Assembly (NCBI GenBank): GCA_035772785.1 | Contig: JAOCPU010000061.1 | Location: 62,001 to 126,000, forward strand | From: Phlebiopsis flavidoalba | Taxonomy: Eukaryota > Basidiomycota > Agaricomycetes > Polyporales > Phanerochaetaceae | DNA length: 64,000 bases | Reading direction: 5' to 3' | In this document: piece after piece, positions 35,932 through 46,394 of the stretch | How the letters are laid out: every line of letters begins with the position of its first letter | Numbering within the stretch: position 1 is the stretch's first letter | Made by a program: the position numbers and the translations under genes | Notes under the pieces: generated by a model | The model's database searches: none | What the model saw: only the letters and a program-made list of their open reading frames with translations | Told to the model about the DNA's origin: nothing

Positions 35932-37752
35932 TTAGACGCACTTCGCGTAACCCTCTTCTTCATCGCGCCTGCGCACCACAAATCCATCTTCTCCAATGAA
36001 CACCTCCGCCTCGTCATCGAGCACAACCCCCTGTCCTGATTTTGCGAAACGGTGCCTCAGTCCGCACAACGTCACGCGCCGCTCGCCCCTGCACATAAGG
36101 ACTCTGCACAAGCGTGGGCGCAAGAACCACGGCGGAGTCGCCACGCGCGACATCCCGGCGGAGCGCAGGCACGGAGTCGAAGTCGTAGATGCACACCTCG
36201 CGCGCGCCCGTGGTGCCCTCCGTAGTCGTGATGTAGCGCGAGCCGCACACACGCGCGCGCGTTTGGGAAGAGCGTGCCGCGCTCGGGGCCGTTCACCTGA
36301 CGGCACTCGGCGCACCACTCGGGCCCAGAGCAGACAGCGTGGCCTGCGGCGCGGTGTCTTCAGATGCGATGCGTGCCGCAATTGCACGCGCGGGGACGAG
36401 GAGGTCGAAAGTGCGTGTGGGATCGTAGTCCCAGTGGCTGCGGTACGCGACGAGCACGACGGGGAGCGCGTCGCTCTGCCGGATACGTTCGCCAGCCGCT
36501 GCGTGTGGGGGCAGTGGGCGGCATTCGAGAGTAATTGTGTCCGTCGAGTCGTCCTCGCCAAGATCAGGCAGGCCGAGCACGAGCACAGCGCCGTCGAGGA
36601 TGTCTTCAACGCGGGTGCGACCGTGGTATATGCCCTGTGTGCAATCGAGTACGATGATGTCGGGTGTAGTGTAGCTTTCTCTGACGAGGAGAAGAAACAC
36701 GGGTAGCGTCGAAGAAAGCAAACGAGTGTAGCTGGAAACGCGCTTCTGCATCGTTGTAGATGTCCTATACCATCTTCAATCAGAGCCGGGATCAGAATCA
36801 TCATTGGGATTGACGCACCAAAAGGATATTTCCTGCCTTCCAGTTTACCACCCAAAGCTCGCAAATGTTATCGTCGCTAGGGTCGCGCGAGACGTATAGG
36901 CCGAGTAGATCGCCCGAGACGTTGACCTCAATTGTCCAGGCATCTGCGCGCAAAGAGATCGGACCGTCCTGCGGTCAGCCGGATGGTGGGGACTGTCGCT
37001 GCGGGATGAGGCCTCCCGGCAGTGCAGGTGAGTATGTGCAAATTGAGTTCACTTGTTCCCTCAATACTAACGAACGTCATTTCGCGTGTGCGAACCATAT
37101 AAAGACACAGACTTACTGGTGTGGAAGGACAAGCAGGTCTTGCGCGTCATCAAACGTGTACTGTTCAGACCAGTCTGGCAGTGCCTCGATGGCCCATCGC
37201 TGTTCGGTCAGTCCACGATGAGGAGACGAAAGACGCAAAAAACGCGAACCCATCATTGTCTTCTGGGTTCACGTCCGCATAGACGGTGCCTATGAGGGTG
37301 GATGCACCTTCTGGGCTTTGATATACTTGGATGATGCTCGTGGGTTGAGTTTTTTCCACGTAGGGTTTCTCCAAGCTGCACGCCACGCCTTGATAGCCTC
37401 CAAACGCTGCTCTGCGGCAACCAAGCGATTTGCCGGGCCATCGACCACACCCGAGAGATCGTATTCAATCAGACATTGCAGCGAAGGGGAGTTTGTGGAC
37501 GATATCTCGTAGTTGCCGCGATACCTGGATTCGAGCAGTTGACGGGTGAGCAGAGATACTGAATGTGCTGGTAGACGTACTGACCAGTTGGCAGTCAAGT
37601 ATCTCGAGTGCGTCGAGGTAGCACATAATACGCGTCACCACTTTCGCGGGTAAAGACGCGATGCTCACAGGGTGGAGGTGCAGACCGAGCGGTGCGCTGC
37701 GAGGAGATGATTGAGCTCCATCATCTGGCACTACCAGCGGTACGGGGGTCAT
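35932..37752 (-). pseudogene. F-box protein, frameshifted
   Basis: F-box proteins couple substrates to SCF ubiquitin ligases through Skp1. ATG at 37752; F-box ASLPAKVVTRIMCYLDALEI and LDCQL, an intron (donor at about 37602, acceptor TCCAG near 37540), then VSRQLRDIV. The frame shifts by one just after, and LQCLIEYDLSGVVDGPAN and AEQRLEAIKAWRAAWRN follow, the family's usual sequence after the F-box in basidiomycetes. Downstream GC-rich blocks include TTTEGTTGAREVCIYDFDS (near 36210) and FAKSGQGVVLDDEAEVFIGE (36050-35990), with the frame ending at 35932. At least three frame changes. It is GC-rich in an AT-rich array of membrane-protein genes. The C-terminal part is typical of a large lineage-specific F-box family. 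Confidence 0.7.
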
Positions 37753-38947
37753 GGTGGTCCCTCGAAAGAGAGATATATATCTGCCCGAGCCTTATTCCCC
37801 AGATTATTCTCGTGCGCCTGCGCAAGATCGGACGCCTGTAGTTTTTACAGTGCGTGGATTTCTTAAAACGGGTTGCGAAGCGCATCGTGATCCAAGCTCT
37901 CCTTTGGGGCATTGTGTTTGGGAGGAATAGGACACAATGTCGTAGCGGATTTATAAGCTTCGATACAATCCCCAAGGACTTTGTGGTGTGTACAGACGAC
38001 CCGATACGTTGGTGTTTAGGAGATATAGGGTGCTAAGTGCTCGGGCACTCAAGGAAAGGTGGACATATAGTGGGTAGCGAGTGTTCTTATCTTCCTGCAG
38101 AGTCGTTGACATGAGATAGATCGGCGTGCTCGGGTGATCAATACATTGGACCGAATGTGACGGGTGGAAACGAGGCATTGTACACGTTACCTCTGGCAAC
38201 ATTGACTACAGCGCACGACAACTCATCCAAACGTCCAATCGTCTCCTTTGGACCCCAGCGAACGAGGTGGCGTAGAAATTACCACACCATGCCAACCCTT
38301 GTCGCTTGAAGCCAGGCATTTGGGGCGCGAAGTGAATAGGGGAACGCAGGTATGAGTAGAGGAGTATAGTGCAGTGTTTCTTTATGCTTAAGAATCTCGC
38401 CAAGTTGACTTGATACACAGAAGAAAAAGTGAGATAGCTGTATGAGCGGCATGGTTGGCTTCGAGAGGGTCGAGCGTCGAGAATCGAGAATGGTCGTCAA
38501 AAACTCGAAATGGTCCAAGTGGGCAGCACGTGAGCACCCAAGCGCTCACTTGGCCGATGTCCGAGCTTGATTTTTAATCGCATAAAAACGTTTTGGAGTG
38601 AATTTGATGCTGATTACCGACTTGACTTGAAAGCCATCGGTCGCTAGCACGATTACAAGCCACAGGAACGTGTACGTGGATACGCAAATTCCACATCGTG
38701 TTTTCTATCGGCAAGAGAGATTCGCCTAGGATTGTAAAAAAAAAAAGAGGACAAGTGCTTGTTCATGGGAGCACATCGCATGGGCACCCTCCGCCCGCCT
38801 ATTGCGACTGTGGTCATTACAAGGGTTGATGTTGAAGCTTCGAACCCGCGAGCACCTCGCGGGTCCCTTATATCCCGAAAGAAGTTAGTTCCGACAAAGA
38901 TGGAGTAGTTTGGCTTTACCGTTAATGCAATGAGCCCTGTGTTCGTC
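37753..38947. other. intergenic stretch between F-box gene and gene D
   Basis: No gene recognised. A perfect 8-bp hairpin (ACCCGCGA / TCGCGGGT) lies at 38844-38864, about 85 bp beyond the end of gene D on its transcribed strand. Its role is unknown. Confidence 0.3.
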
Positions 38948-40830
38948 TCAGCATCTGTTGACGGGCGCGGCCAGTCTTGAGACGTGGATAGAGATTGGCT
39001 GTTGACCGTACTCTTCTCTCAGCACACCCCTAGAGTTGAGGAGGGCCAGGAGTGAGTTGGACAACACTGGACAAAAATGAGATGTATATGACGCCGCATG
39101 GGATGAAAGCACCAACATCCAGGCAGAGCTACAGCTAGAGCAACGTAGATAAAGTTCTCCTTCATGAGATACACCTAGTCCAACAGTCATCAAATGTCAG
39201 TTCCACTATAATGAATGAAACATAAAAAAACATGAACCTACCGCAATACACGACGCCAACACGCTACGGAGCACTTTAGGTCGATCCGTAAATCAGATGG
39301 CGTAGAAACACGAGTATTCACGTCGCTCACCTTGTGAGTACCGTCAAGTACTGATGCTATACACAATTAATGTGCGTATAATGCGAATCAGACCTATAAT
39401 CGCTCGCATACAATTTAGACATATCCGACACTGAAGCGTTACCATCCCACCGCCAAAGCCAGTACGCGGCGTTTCACCGACGAAGCGCCCGTTTCCAAAG
39501 CCGGCAGAAAGCTGACTGCGATGACACCAATCCGTCAATGCGATTTCACAAAGCTGAAAACAGAGATCCAAAAGCACACTAGAAAGCCCACAGTTAGTCA
39601 TACTAAGCACGGAACGACAACCATGTGGCCTCATTTAAGAGCCTGTTGGCGTAGTCGGTCGTATTACTTGCGAGCAAACTCCAAGACCTTTGAGGATATT
39701 CTCAGACTGCTCTATCAATGAGAATCTTATTTGAGAAAATAAAGTTCCACGCACATCGAAACCGAGTCGACGACAAGACTGCGCGGATTATTAGTAGAGG
39801 ATGACAAGCGGTTGATCACCTCAAGAATTCATGTATGCACACCTCGAGCCGCAGGACAATAGAGGTGATGAGTACAGGAAAGATTAGCTGCGACAACCGG
39901 AGCAGTGAACCTGATCTCATATGTGTTAGTTACAACGGTAAGCGCCAGGTAAAATGTTTTGTTAACAACATACAGTTGATTAGTAGTGGCCAGTAAGCTC
40001 TCACACTGGACTGTGCCCCCGTACACAGATGGCGTTACGAGTTACTTATTTCGATATGACACGCATGACTCCACTCACATATTCCGATATCCTGTAAAGC
40101 GAAGACCCTGTAGGACAAAACAGTGACATCGTCCACTTATGAGTTGGCTTTATTAATTTACTCTTTGACATAGTAACCACGATATGTATGAGTGTTGGTT
40201 GAGCGAAAGTCGTACAAGTCCTTTGTACGCCTAATCAAGAAAACAACATACTTCCGCAGCTACAGTCAACCTTGTCACTAAGAATTAGACAATACACACT
40301 TTTACCTTAGGCAACAATCCGAATACTAGCAACGGTACGGCGAAAAAAAAGGACCTTCCATAAGTGTTAAATCGTTCCGACGGATGGGAGTCACACCGAG
40401 GAACAGGATCAGGGGCTTTACCATGGATACATCCAGGAGTAGAAGGAGCGTTTCGCAAAGTCCGTCACGCAGAACTGATAAAGCGGCATGCGTGGTTAAG
40501 ACGAAGTGGACGCATTGAGAATCCATCGAGTATGTCCACCCGAGGTGGGCATTTTAGGGATCATAACCATCTTACCAAAAAAGTAGAATCTTGATTGCTC
40601 AACAATGTCTTTTGAACGTGCGAGCAAAACTGCATGAGAATAACAATGATGATGACGTACCGTGATTCTCAGTAATGGACGCGTTCACGCTTGTGGTCGC
40701 TCGCTTGAATCAGATATACAGTTTGAAATTGGACTAGCCATGTCCTAAATAAACTGCGTAGTATTTTGAGCATAAAACCAGTCAGTAACAACCTGGGGCG
40801 ATTAACTCACAGTGGCCACATGACAACTTC
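38948..40830 (-). CDS. DUF6534-type multi-pass membrane protein D
   Basis: Fourth array member. Seen in order on the minus strand: VQFQTVYLIQASDHKRER (near 40720); VHFVLTTHA and, one base out of frame, YQFCVTDFAKRSFYSW (40500-40415); YVVNKTFYLALTVVTNTY (near 39950); RTGFGG then, after an intron, IRIIRTLIVYSIST (39385-39345); and VLSNSLLALLNSRGVLREE after a CCAG acceptor (39070-39000), continuing to a stop at 38948. The conserved RTGFGG, IVYSIST and NSLLALLNSR blocks and the intron before the last are shared with gene A. One frame change at about 40475. Start uncertain. Function unknown; predicted membrane protein. Confidence 0.57.
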
Positions 40831-41665
40831 CGCTGGTAAAACGCGACTCAATATAATCGCTATCTTTCACGGTGAGAACGTCTTGCTCCCGATGAATAAC
40901 GCGCCGAACTTGTCTGATCAGAGACAGCTCAAGGAGAATTCGGAATGCCTGCAGAGTTGTCGTGGAGAAGCAATGCGTTCCCAAGGCTGGGGGGCGTTGG
41001 GTGCAACCAAGAGATGTATTTAACTCAACCATAGACTCGTGATGCAATTCCGCTGGTTGTTGTAGGCGAATCTCTAACTGTGCGACATCACCTCGCTCGC
41101 ACGATGTAACGCCGGCTCGCAAATTGATCTATTGAATACATGATGGTGGATTGTGATGAGGCTTACGTCCAAAATAACTCCGGCTACATTCTTCTCAACC
41201 TCGTTGTGCCGTGGCGATGGTAGTGGGGGTAATCAATTAGGAACTCTGGAGAGCTCGAGGCCGTAGTAAGGTTCACCAGCCTCTTATGAGACAGCGCAAC
41301 GATACGTCAGACGTTCCTGCAAAGATTCACAGCAGCGCGCAACTACTCGCGGCCTTCAAGGGTGAGAGGGAATCGCGGTCCGCGGGAAGCTACCGATTCT
41401 GCCAACCTACTTATGCGGCAAGTATGCCGTCGAATGCCTCTGTCAAAGTCCAGTGAAGGATATCGTACCGCCGTATTCTTGGCTAGCAGATACCCGTTTG
41501 CATTGTTGCGAAACGTTGAGTCTCGCGAGCCGCTTGTCTTCCAAACGACGGTCAGTAGTAAAGTCGCGCCTTTTGGCGCCAAACCGTGATCTCGTTCTTT
41601 TGCCGGCCAACCACGTCCGGTCGCAAAGCTACCACAAACCGACGGGCAGATCGTCTTCGTCCCAA
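40831..41665. other. unassigned stretch
   Basis: No recognisable coding or structural element. It would hold the promoters of gene D (-) and mL59 (+), which are divergent. Confidence 0.3.
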
Positions 41666-42335
41666 ATGGCTGCTCCTCTCGTGAAAGAAGTTCCGCATAC
41701 GAGAGCTCGGTGCTGTGCTTGCAACCAGGTCACAGCCGCAGAACCTCAACCAGGGGTACGACGGTGAAGATCCCGAAACCCTTTCGTCCCGCACAAGAAG
41801 CCCAGAGACAGGGTCGGGTGGGCCCCGCCCAAATACTCGCGCCGTCGGCAGGCCCGAGCTCATCAAGGCTGCGAAGGCGACAAACACCTTACACTTGCGT
41901 GCCTAGGCGTGGTCCGAAGCTCGGCAGGAGGCATCTGCAACGCAGCGGTGAGGGCGAACGCCAAAGAGCGTGCGGCCGACGGAGGCGCACAAGAACGCGG
42001 TGTGGGCGCGGTACGTGTCGTGGACGGGCAAGCTGGGAGAGAAGAAGGTCGCTGGCTCGGACATTGTCAACAGGCTGTATGCGGGCAGGAAGCGGATGTT
42101 CAAGGGACAACCAAGTGGCAGAGGACGATGGAGGGCCGGGTCAACCGGAGACGGATGCTCGTCAAGAGTATGCCGCAGAGAATTGCGAGGTTCAAAGCGG
42201 TGCGCGCATATAGTCGTATTTGCATTCACTGTTTGCTCAATCGTTGCCGTAGACATACCGTCGCAAGCGTCCGATTCCGCTGGCGCACGTACACCCCAAG
42301 TCACCGCGAAGGAATGCCCAAACTCCCAATTCTAG
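41666..42335 (+). pseudogene. mitoribosomal large-subunit protein mL59 (MRPL25-like), frameshifted
   Basis: mL59 is a fungal mitoribosome-specific large-subunit protein. ATG at 41666. Then, in changing frames: NPFVPHKKP and WAPPKYSRRRQA (41775-41860), matching the family's NPFLPxKxP...PPKYSLRRQ block; ELIKAAKATNTLHL (41855-41900); LGEKKVAGSDIVNRLYAGRK then RMFKG (42030-42100); KWQRTMEGRVNRRRMLVKS and MPQRIARFK (42112-42195); an intron with a TAG acceptor (near 42250); YRRKRPIPLA; and MPKLP followed one base out of frame by F and TAG at 42333. The whole ~180-residue protein is present in order. At least four single-base frame changes break it. mL59 is normally single-copy and needed for respiration, so indel errors in the consensus are as likely as true decay. 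Confidence 0.72.
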
Positions 42336-43455
42336 TTCACTACGCCACATCAGTGTTCGTCTATCCTACTATCTCCGTAGTAATGCGAAGTTTCATTGCT
42401 CCGTTCCCTCTCGCTGTCACCTAGTTTCCAGCCCTTGGATAATCTCACATGGGTGCATGCAAATGAAATTATGGAGCCCTTTCGTTCCGACCCACACTAT
42501 GCATCGAGTATGCTTGCATGACACTGCATCGAGTTCCATTGCTGTTGCAAATTATCGGCGCGGAGACTCATTTGGCCCGCGATATGAGCAGGTAATATGT
42601 TCAGGCTGACGCTATGGAGTCGATGAAGCTGGTCAATATATGCATCAAAGTTAGGGTTCGTAGCCGCCTAGAAAGTTGGCAACCAAACATCGACTCTTTC
42701 AAGAGGTCGAAAACTAGCAGCGGCCGGATGCTCATGAGCATATGGTACCTCATCATTCCCACCCATGCAACTCCGATCGTGCGTATTTCCACCTGGGCGA
42801 TTTCTCTATGTCAAGACGATGATCATTGTGGTGTGGTCTATAGGTACAGCTGTTGACGAACGATACGATGAGATCTGTGACGCGGGTTTAGATATGAGGC
42901 GAAGGAAAAGATACATGTGTGAGCGAGAAAATCATGTGATACTCCAGAGCAGTCAGAACACGGGGATGGTTTACGGGAAATTTGAAGGCACATCAAGAGG
43001 GTGATTATTCCAGGGAGCTCGCAGTCCCAACGCACGCACGCGTCGCCAGCCAAGCTCATTTCTGAGATCTGGAAAGCGCGTGTGTTAGGAGCACTGAGCT
43101 GACGACCGGGGTCGTTTGCGCGCAAACGCACCGGTGTTTAGTCAGAGTCCCGTGTCAGAGTCGGCATCGGGGTCGTACCGTACGACTTGACGAGGCGGGT
43201 ACAGTCGGGGGGCGCGCGCTTTGGGCGTTGGCAAACGCATAGTCCCCTCGGGCTTGTATCCCCTGCATTGCGGCCATGAGTCTCGCGACGTTTGGGTCCG
43301 ATGGAAGTCCGGGCGGTATGGCTCTGCCTCTGGTGTGCGTCGCGATGGTGGCGCAGAGGTTTGTGGGGAGGTGGTGCCCGTGGTAGCTCTTTCGGGGGAG
43401 AGGCCGGAGGTGGAGAGGTCGGCTTGGGCGACTTGCGTCGAAGCCTAGGGGCTCC
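42336..43455. other. unassigned stretch
   Basis: The first 250 bp is a probable 3' UTR of mL59. The remainder shows no recognisable gene. The open minus frame 43155-43541 is proline/serine-rich and overlaps the end of the next gene in another frame, so it is probably not real. Confidence 0.3.
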
Positions 43456-44227
43456 TCAGGTGAGCGTGAGCGCGAAGGTTCCCGTGGCGGCGGCGAGGAC
43501 GAAACAGGAGGCTGCGATTGCGGCTGTGCGTTCGCGTCCATGTTTCTTCTTCAACCATGGGGGGACTCCTCCTTTATGCGCTCTGCTTCGCTCTCGCCTT
43601 CGCCATTGACGCGAGCGGCATCGCCTGGGATAATCGCCCAGTCGCGATCGAGTCTCTCCTCCTGCTCACTGAGGGGAAGCATATATCCGTGGGGTATCGC
43701 GTCCAGGGCGAGGGTGTGCAAGGGATAAGCCCACACGCGCGCAGCGCGGCTTCACGCTGCTCCGGCGAGGTAAGGCATTCTCGTGGTTGTGTAATTCTTG
43801 TGGTAGTCGTCGATGGGCCAGGTAGCGTCGGCATACGCAACGAAATCTTGCGTTTATGCTTAGCAGCGGCGTCTTCTGTCGCGCCATCGAGCGGCGGTGG
43901 AGCCCGACGGGTGTGTCCATGACTGGGATGGCTGACGGAGTTTCGTGAGTAAGACGCTTCACCAAGCCCGGCCGCTTTTTGGCCGTCTTCAGGCACAGGC
44001 TGGCTTTTGCGTGGGGAGAGGGATAGAGTGAAGGTCCTTCGCAACGTCTGCCATGAACGGTCACTAAAAGTGAAGGTTAGGAGGGGGTGGTCGCCAACGA
44101 GAGGTGCAGCAGCGTACCAGTGGGTGAAGATTCTTTGCACGGAGTCTTTAATACCGCAAGGGAATCGCGTGGACCCTTCGAGGCGAATAGGGGCAGTGCG
44201 AGAGTGGGATGACACGGGCGAGAACAA
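43456..44227 (-). pseudogene. unknown protein with C-terminal membrane anchor, frameshifted
   Basis: Function unknown. On the minus strand the reading runs from about 44227, passes LTSPEQREAALRACGLI (near 43750), changes frame at a C-rich site, and continues LHTLALDAIPHGYMLPLSEQ and DWAIIPGDAARVNG (43720-43590), then ERIKEE. A further one-base shift in a run of six C (near 43555) is needed to reach PPWLKKKHGRERTA, a basic stretch followed by AIAASCFVLAAATGTFALTL and TGA at 43456. The ending, basic residues then one hydrophobic helix right at the C-terminus, is what a tail-anchored protein looks like. N-terminal start uncertain. Confidence 0.5.
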
Positions 44228-45246
44228 AGGAGAGTTCCTTATGCTCGGTGACGGTCCCCCGCAGGAGCAGAGTGGTCTAGACAGACTCTAAAACTTTGGC
44301 ACCAGTGGCCGCGCTGCGGCACCGAGGGTATAGGAGACGTGATCTGTCAAATTATGAGGGCTTGTCGCTGTTGACGACGACGACGACAAAGACGACCACG
44401 GCTTGGACAGAGTATGATGGCGTAGGAAACAAAGGTCCATGGACAATATGACATTTGCGGTTGTTCGCGATGAGGATTCCCTACCCCGATGTCCAAGACT
44501 TTGTGCGCCTCGGTGATGGCCAGATCAATCTGGCCATTCCAGCGCGCCCTCTCCGACATTGGTCCTCGTATCGGAGATCCCGCGTTATATCGTGCCGCCC
44601 ATGCTCTGCTGTGGTGCAAATCAGAACAAGGCCCACATACGTCAGTGATTTGCAATTTTTGATGCTCAAACTTTTCTCACCAGTGACCCTGGTCCAGAAT
44701 ACCGTGACCAAATCTCAAACGATGTGGTTTTCTTACTCTCTCCAAGTCAACTCCCAGTCTCGGATGTCCTCCTGATGTCCTCATCTAACACTACTGAGAG
44801 TATACTATCGGGATGAAGGTTTCTCCTGGTATGCTCTGGTAGAGCAAAGATTGCTGAACCCAAGCCGATCTCTCCTTGTATCGAGGCCACGGGCAGATGA
44901 ATGTTGAATACATGGAGGCTGCGACGAATGACGCATGTGTTAAACGCGTTACCCGAGACCCGTCATCGAGGACCGGTTGATCAGTCTACCGGTGACCACT
45001 GTTCAAGTTTGGGCGCGTTCACGCGCCTCCACCGCTAACCAGTACTGGTCTCGCTCATACTCCCGCCGGGAGGCAATATCCGCTATTATCTCGCCTATAT
45101 TTCCTCCTTTCCTTCAGTCTCGGTGGCAGGACGGAAGTGTACAGATAACCACGACACGTTACGAAAGATACACCAGTCTGCAGAAGCGACGGCAAATCAC
45201 GATCACTCATTTCACATCGCGTTCAAAGTGAATTTACTACATCCCC
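44228..45246. other. unassigned stretch
   Basis: No gene recognised. The plus strand at 44460-44780 has a 106-codon frame (YPDVQDFVRLGDGQINLAIP), unidentified. 45100-45231 has an 84-codon frame ending close to the next minus-strand stop. Confidence 0.25.
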
Positions 45247-45316
45247 CTAATCCACCTCCGTCATGTCAGGGAGGCGGTTGTCGCTGAGGGCGCAGAAGCG
45301 GCGCACGCTGCTGCCC
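45247..45316 (-). CDS. possible last exon of an unidentified minus-strand gene
   Basis: After a TTTGTAG acceptor at about 45317 the minus strand reads GSSVRRFCALSDNRLPDM and ends with TAG at 45247. Upstream, KAIEQRLKRVYLAPQQP (near 45470) could be an earlier exon. I do not recognise the protein. Confidence 0.25.
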
Positions 45317-46394
45317 TACAAAGCAAGAATTCATAGTGAGAAGAAATGGGTTATGGGGTTCTGACGATAGCGACGGATACCTTGTGCGGGTTATGGGCTA
45401 GTGAAGGAGGAAGGGAGGAGATGTGAAGACTTGTAGTCATGGCTGCTGGGGGGCGAGGTACACGCGTTTCAGTCTTTGCTCGATAGCTTTGACGTTGACT
45501 AAATGTGCGAAAACAATAGATTCGAAGGCTTGCCGTTATGTCTCCCCCCCCCCCCCCCGCTGTCAGGACCAGATCATAATCCTCTTTCCGGGAGGGGGGG
45601 GGGGGGGACAAAAAAAAAAAAAAAATTTTTTTTTTTCCCGACAGAGGCGACGACATTAGCAGATCCTGACATTTCTGCAAGCGAAGCAAGCGTGGTGGCA
45701 GATAACCGAAGACTACGGTCTGGATCTGGGTGGGCTATCTATGGTGATGTTTGACTCTTGTGTATCAATCGAGGAAAACGAATCAAAATTGCTCCAACCC
45801 CCTTTCAGACTTACGCCTTTAACCTCGGGATTTATTCGTTAGCTCGCGATTAACCCGTACAAGCACTCTTCCCTTCCTCTACTCCATGATTCGATAGGTA
45901 TCCAACAATATCGATGGCGAAATACAACGACGAGATGGAGACAACCCCTTCCGCACATATTCGTTCGATGTGCTGAACGTGGCCTGGGTGGACCCATGGC
46001 GAAGAAAGGGAGAATCAGATGTATACGTAATGTCACGTACGTGACGCTGTCATGTCTATAAATCGATTCCTAAAGTTGCCGTAGATGCGATCATGCTGGC
46101 GCAGGCACGAGGGGGAGTGACGTAGAAGGTCTATTTCAGCTATATCGCAGCTGATCGCCAAAGCTGACAAACGAATGCACCTTTCTCCTGGAGCTCCGTC
46201 ACATTCCCAGTCGCCACCCCTCCCTCATCCAACTCGTTTATAATTTCCGGTATGACTAGCACTGGGGCTCCCTAGCAAACGCGTCTTCACGCAGAGCCAT
46301 AGGATAGTGTGGTCACACAATAACGCTATCTACGAGTCAATCTCAGTGTTTTTTCCTAACATCCAACTGAACTCTGAAGAGTCGAACTCGGTCT
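45317..46394. other. stretch with extreme homopolymers, upstream of the myosin homology
   Basis: 45543-45640 contains, within 100 bp, runs of about 16 C, 14 G, 16 A and 12 T. The rest is unassigned. The missing N-terminal part of the myosin motor would be expected here, but I cannot read it. Confidence 0.5.

Noticed and set aside
38844..38864. GC-rich hairpin as a transcription terminator
   Set aside because: Eukaryotic Pol II genes do not end at such hairpins and no T-run follows; kept only as a note.
43155..43541. Proline/serine-rich 128-codon minus frame
   Set aside because: It overlaps the C-terminal membrane-anchor reading of the adjacent gene in another frame, and that reading is better supported.
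46230..46290. A stretch that could be a degraded P-loop (ACTAGCACTGGGGCTCC...)
   Set aside because: Only three or four residues resemble GxxGxGK(T) and no frame carries the surrounding motor sequence, so I do not call it.
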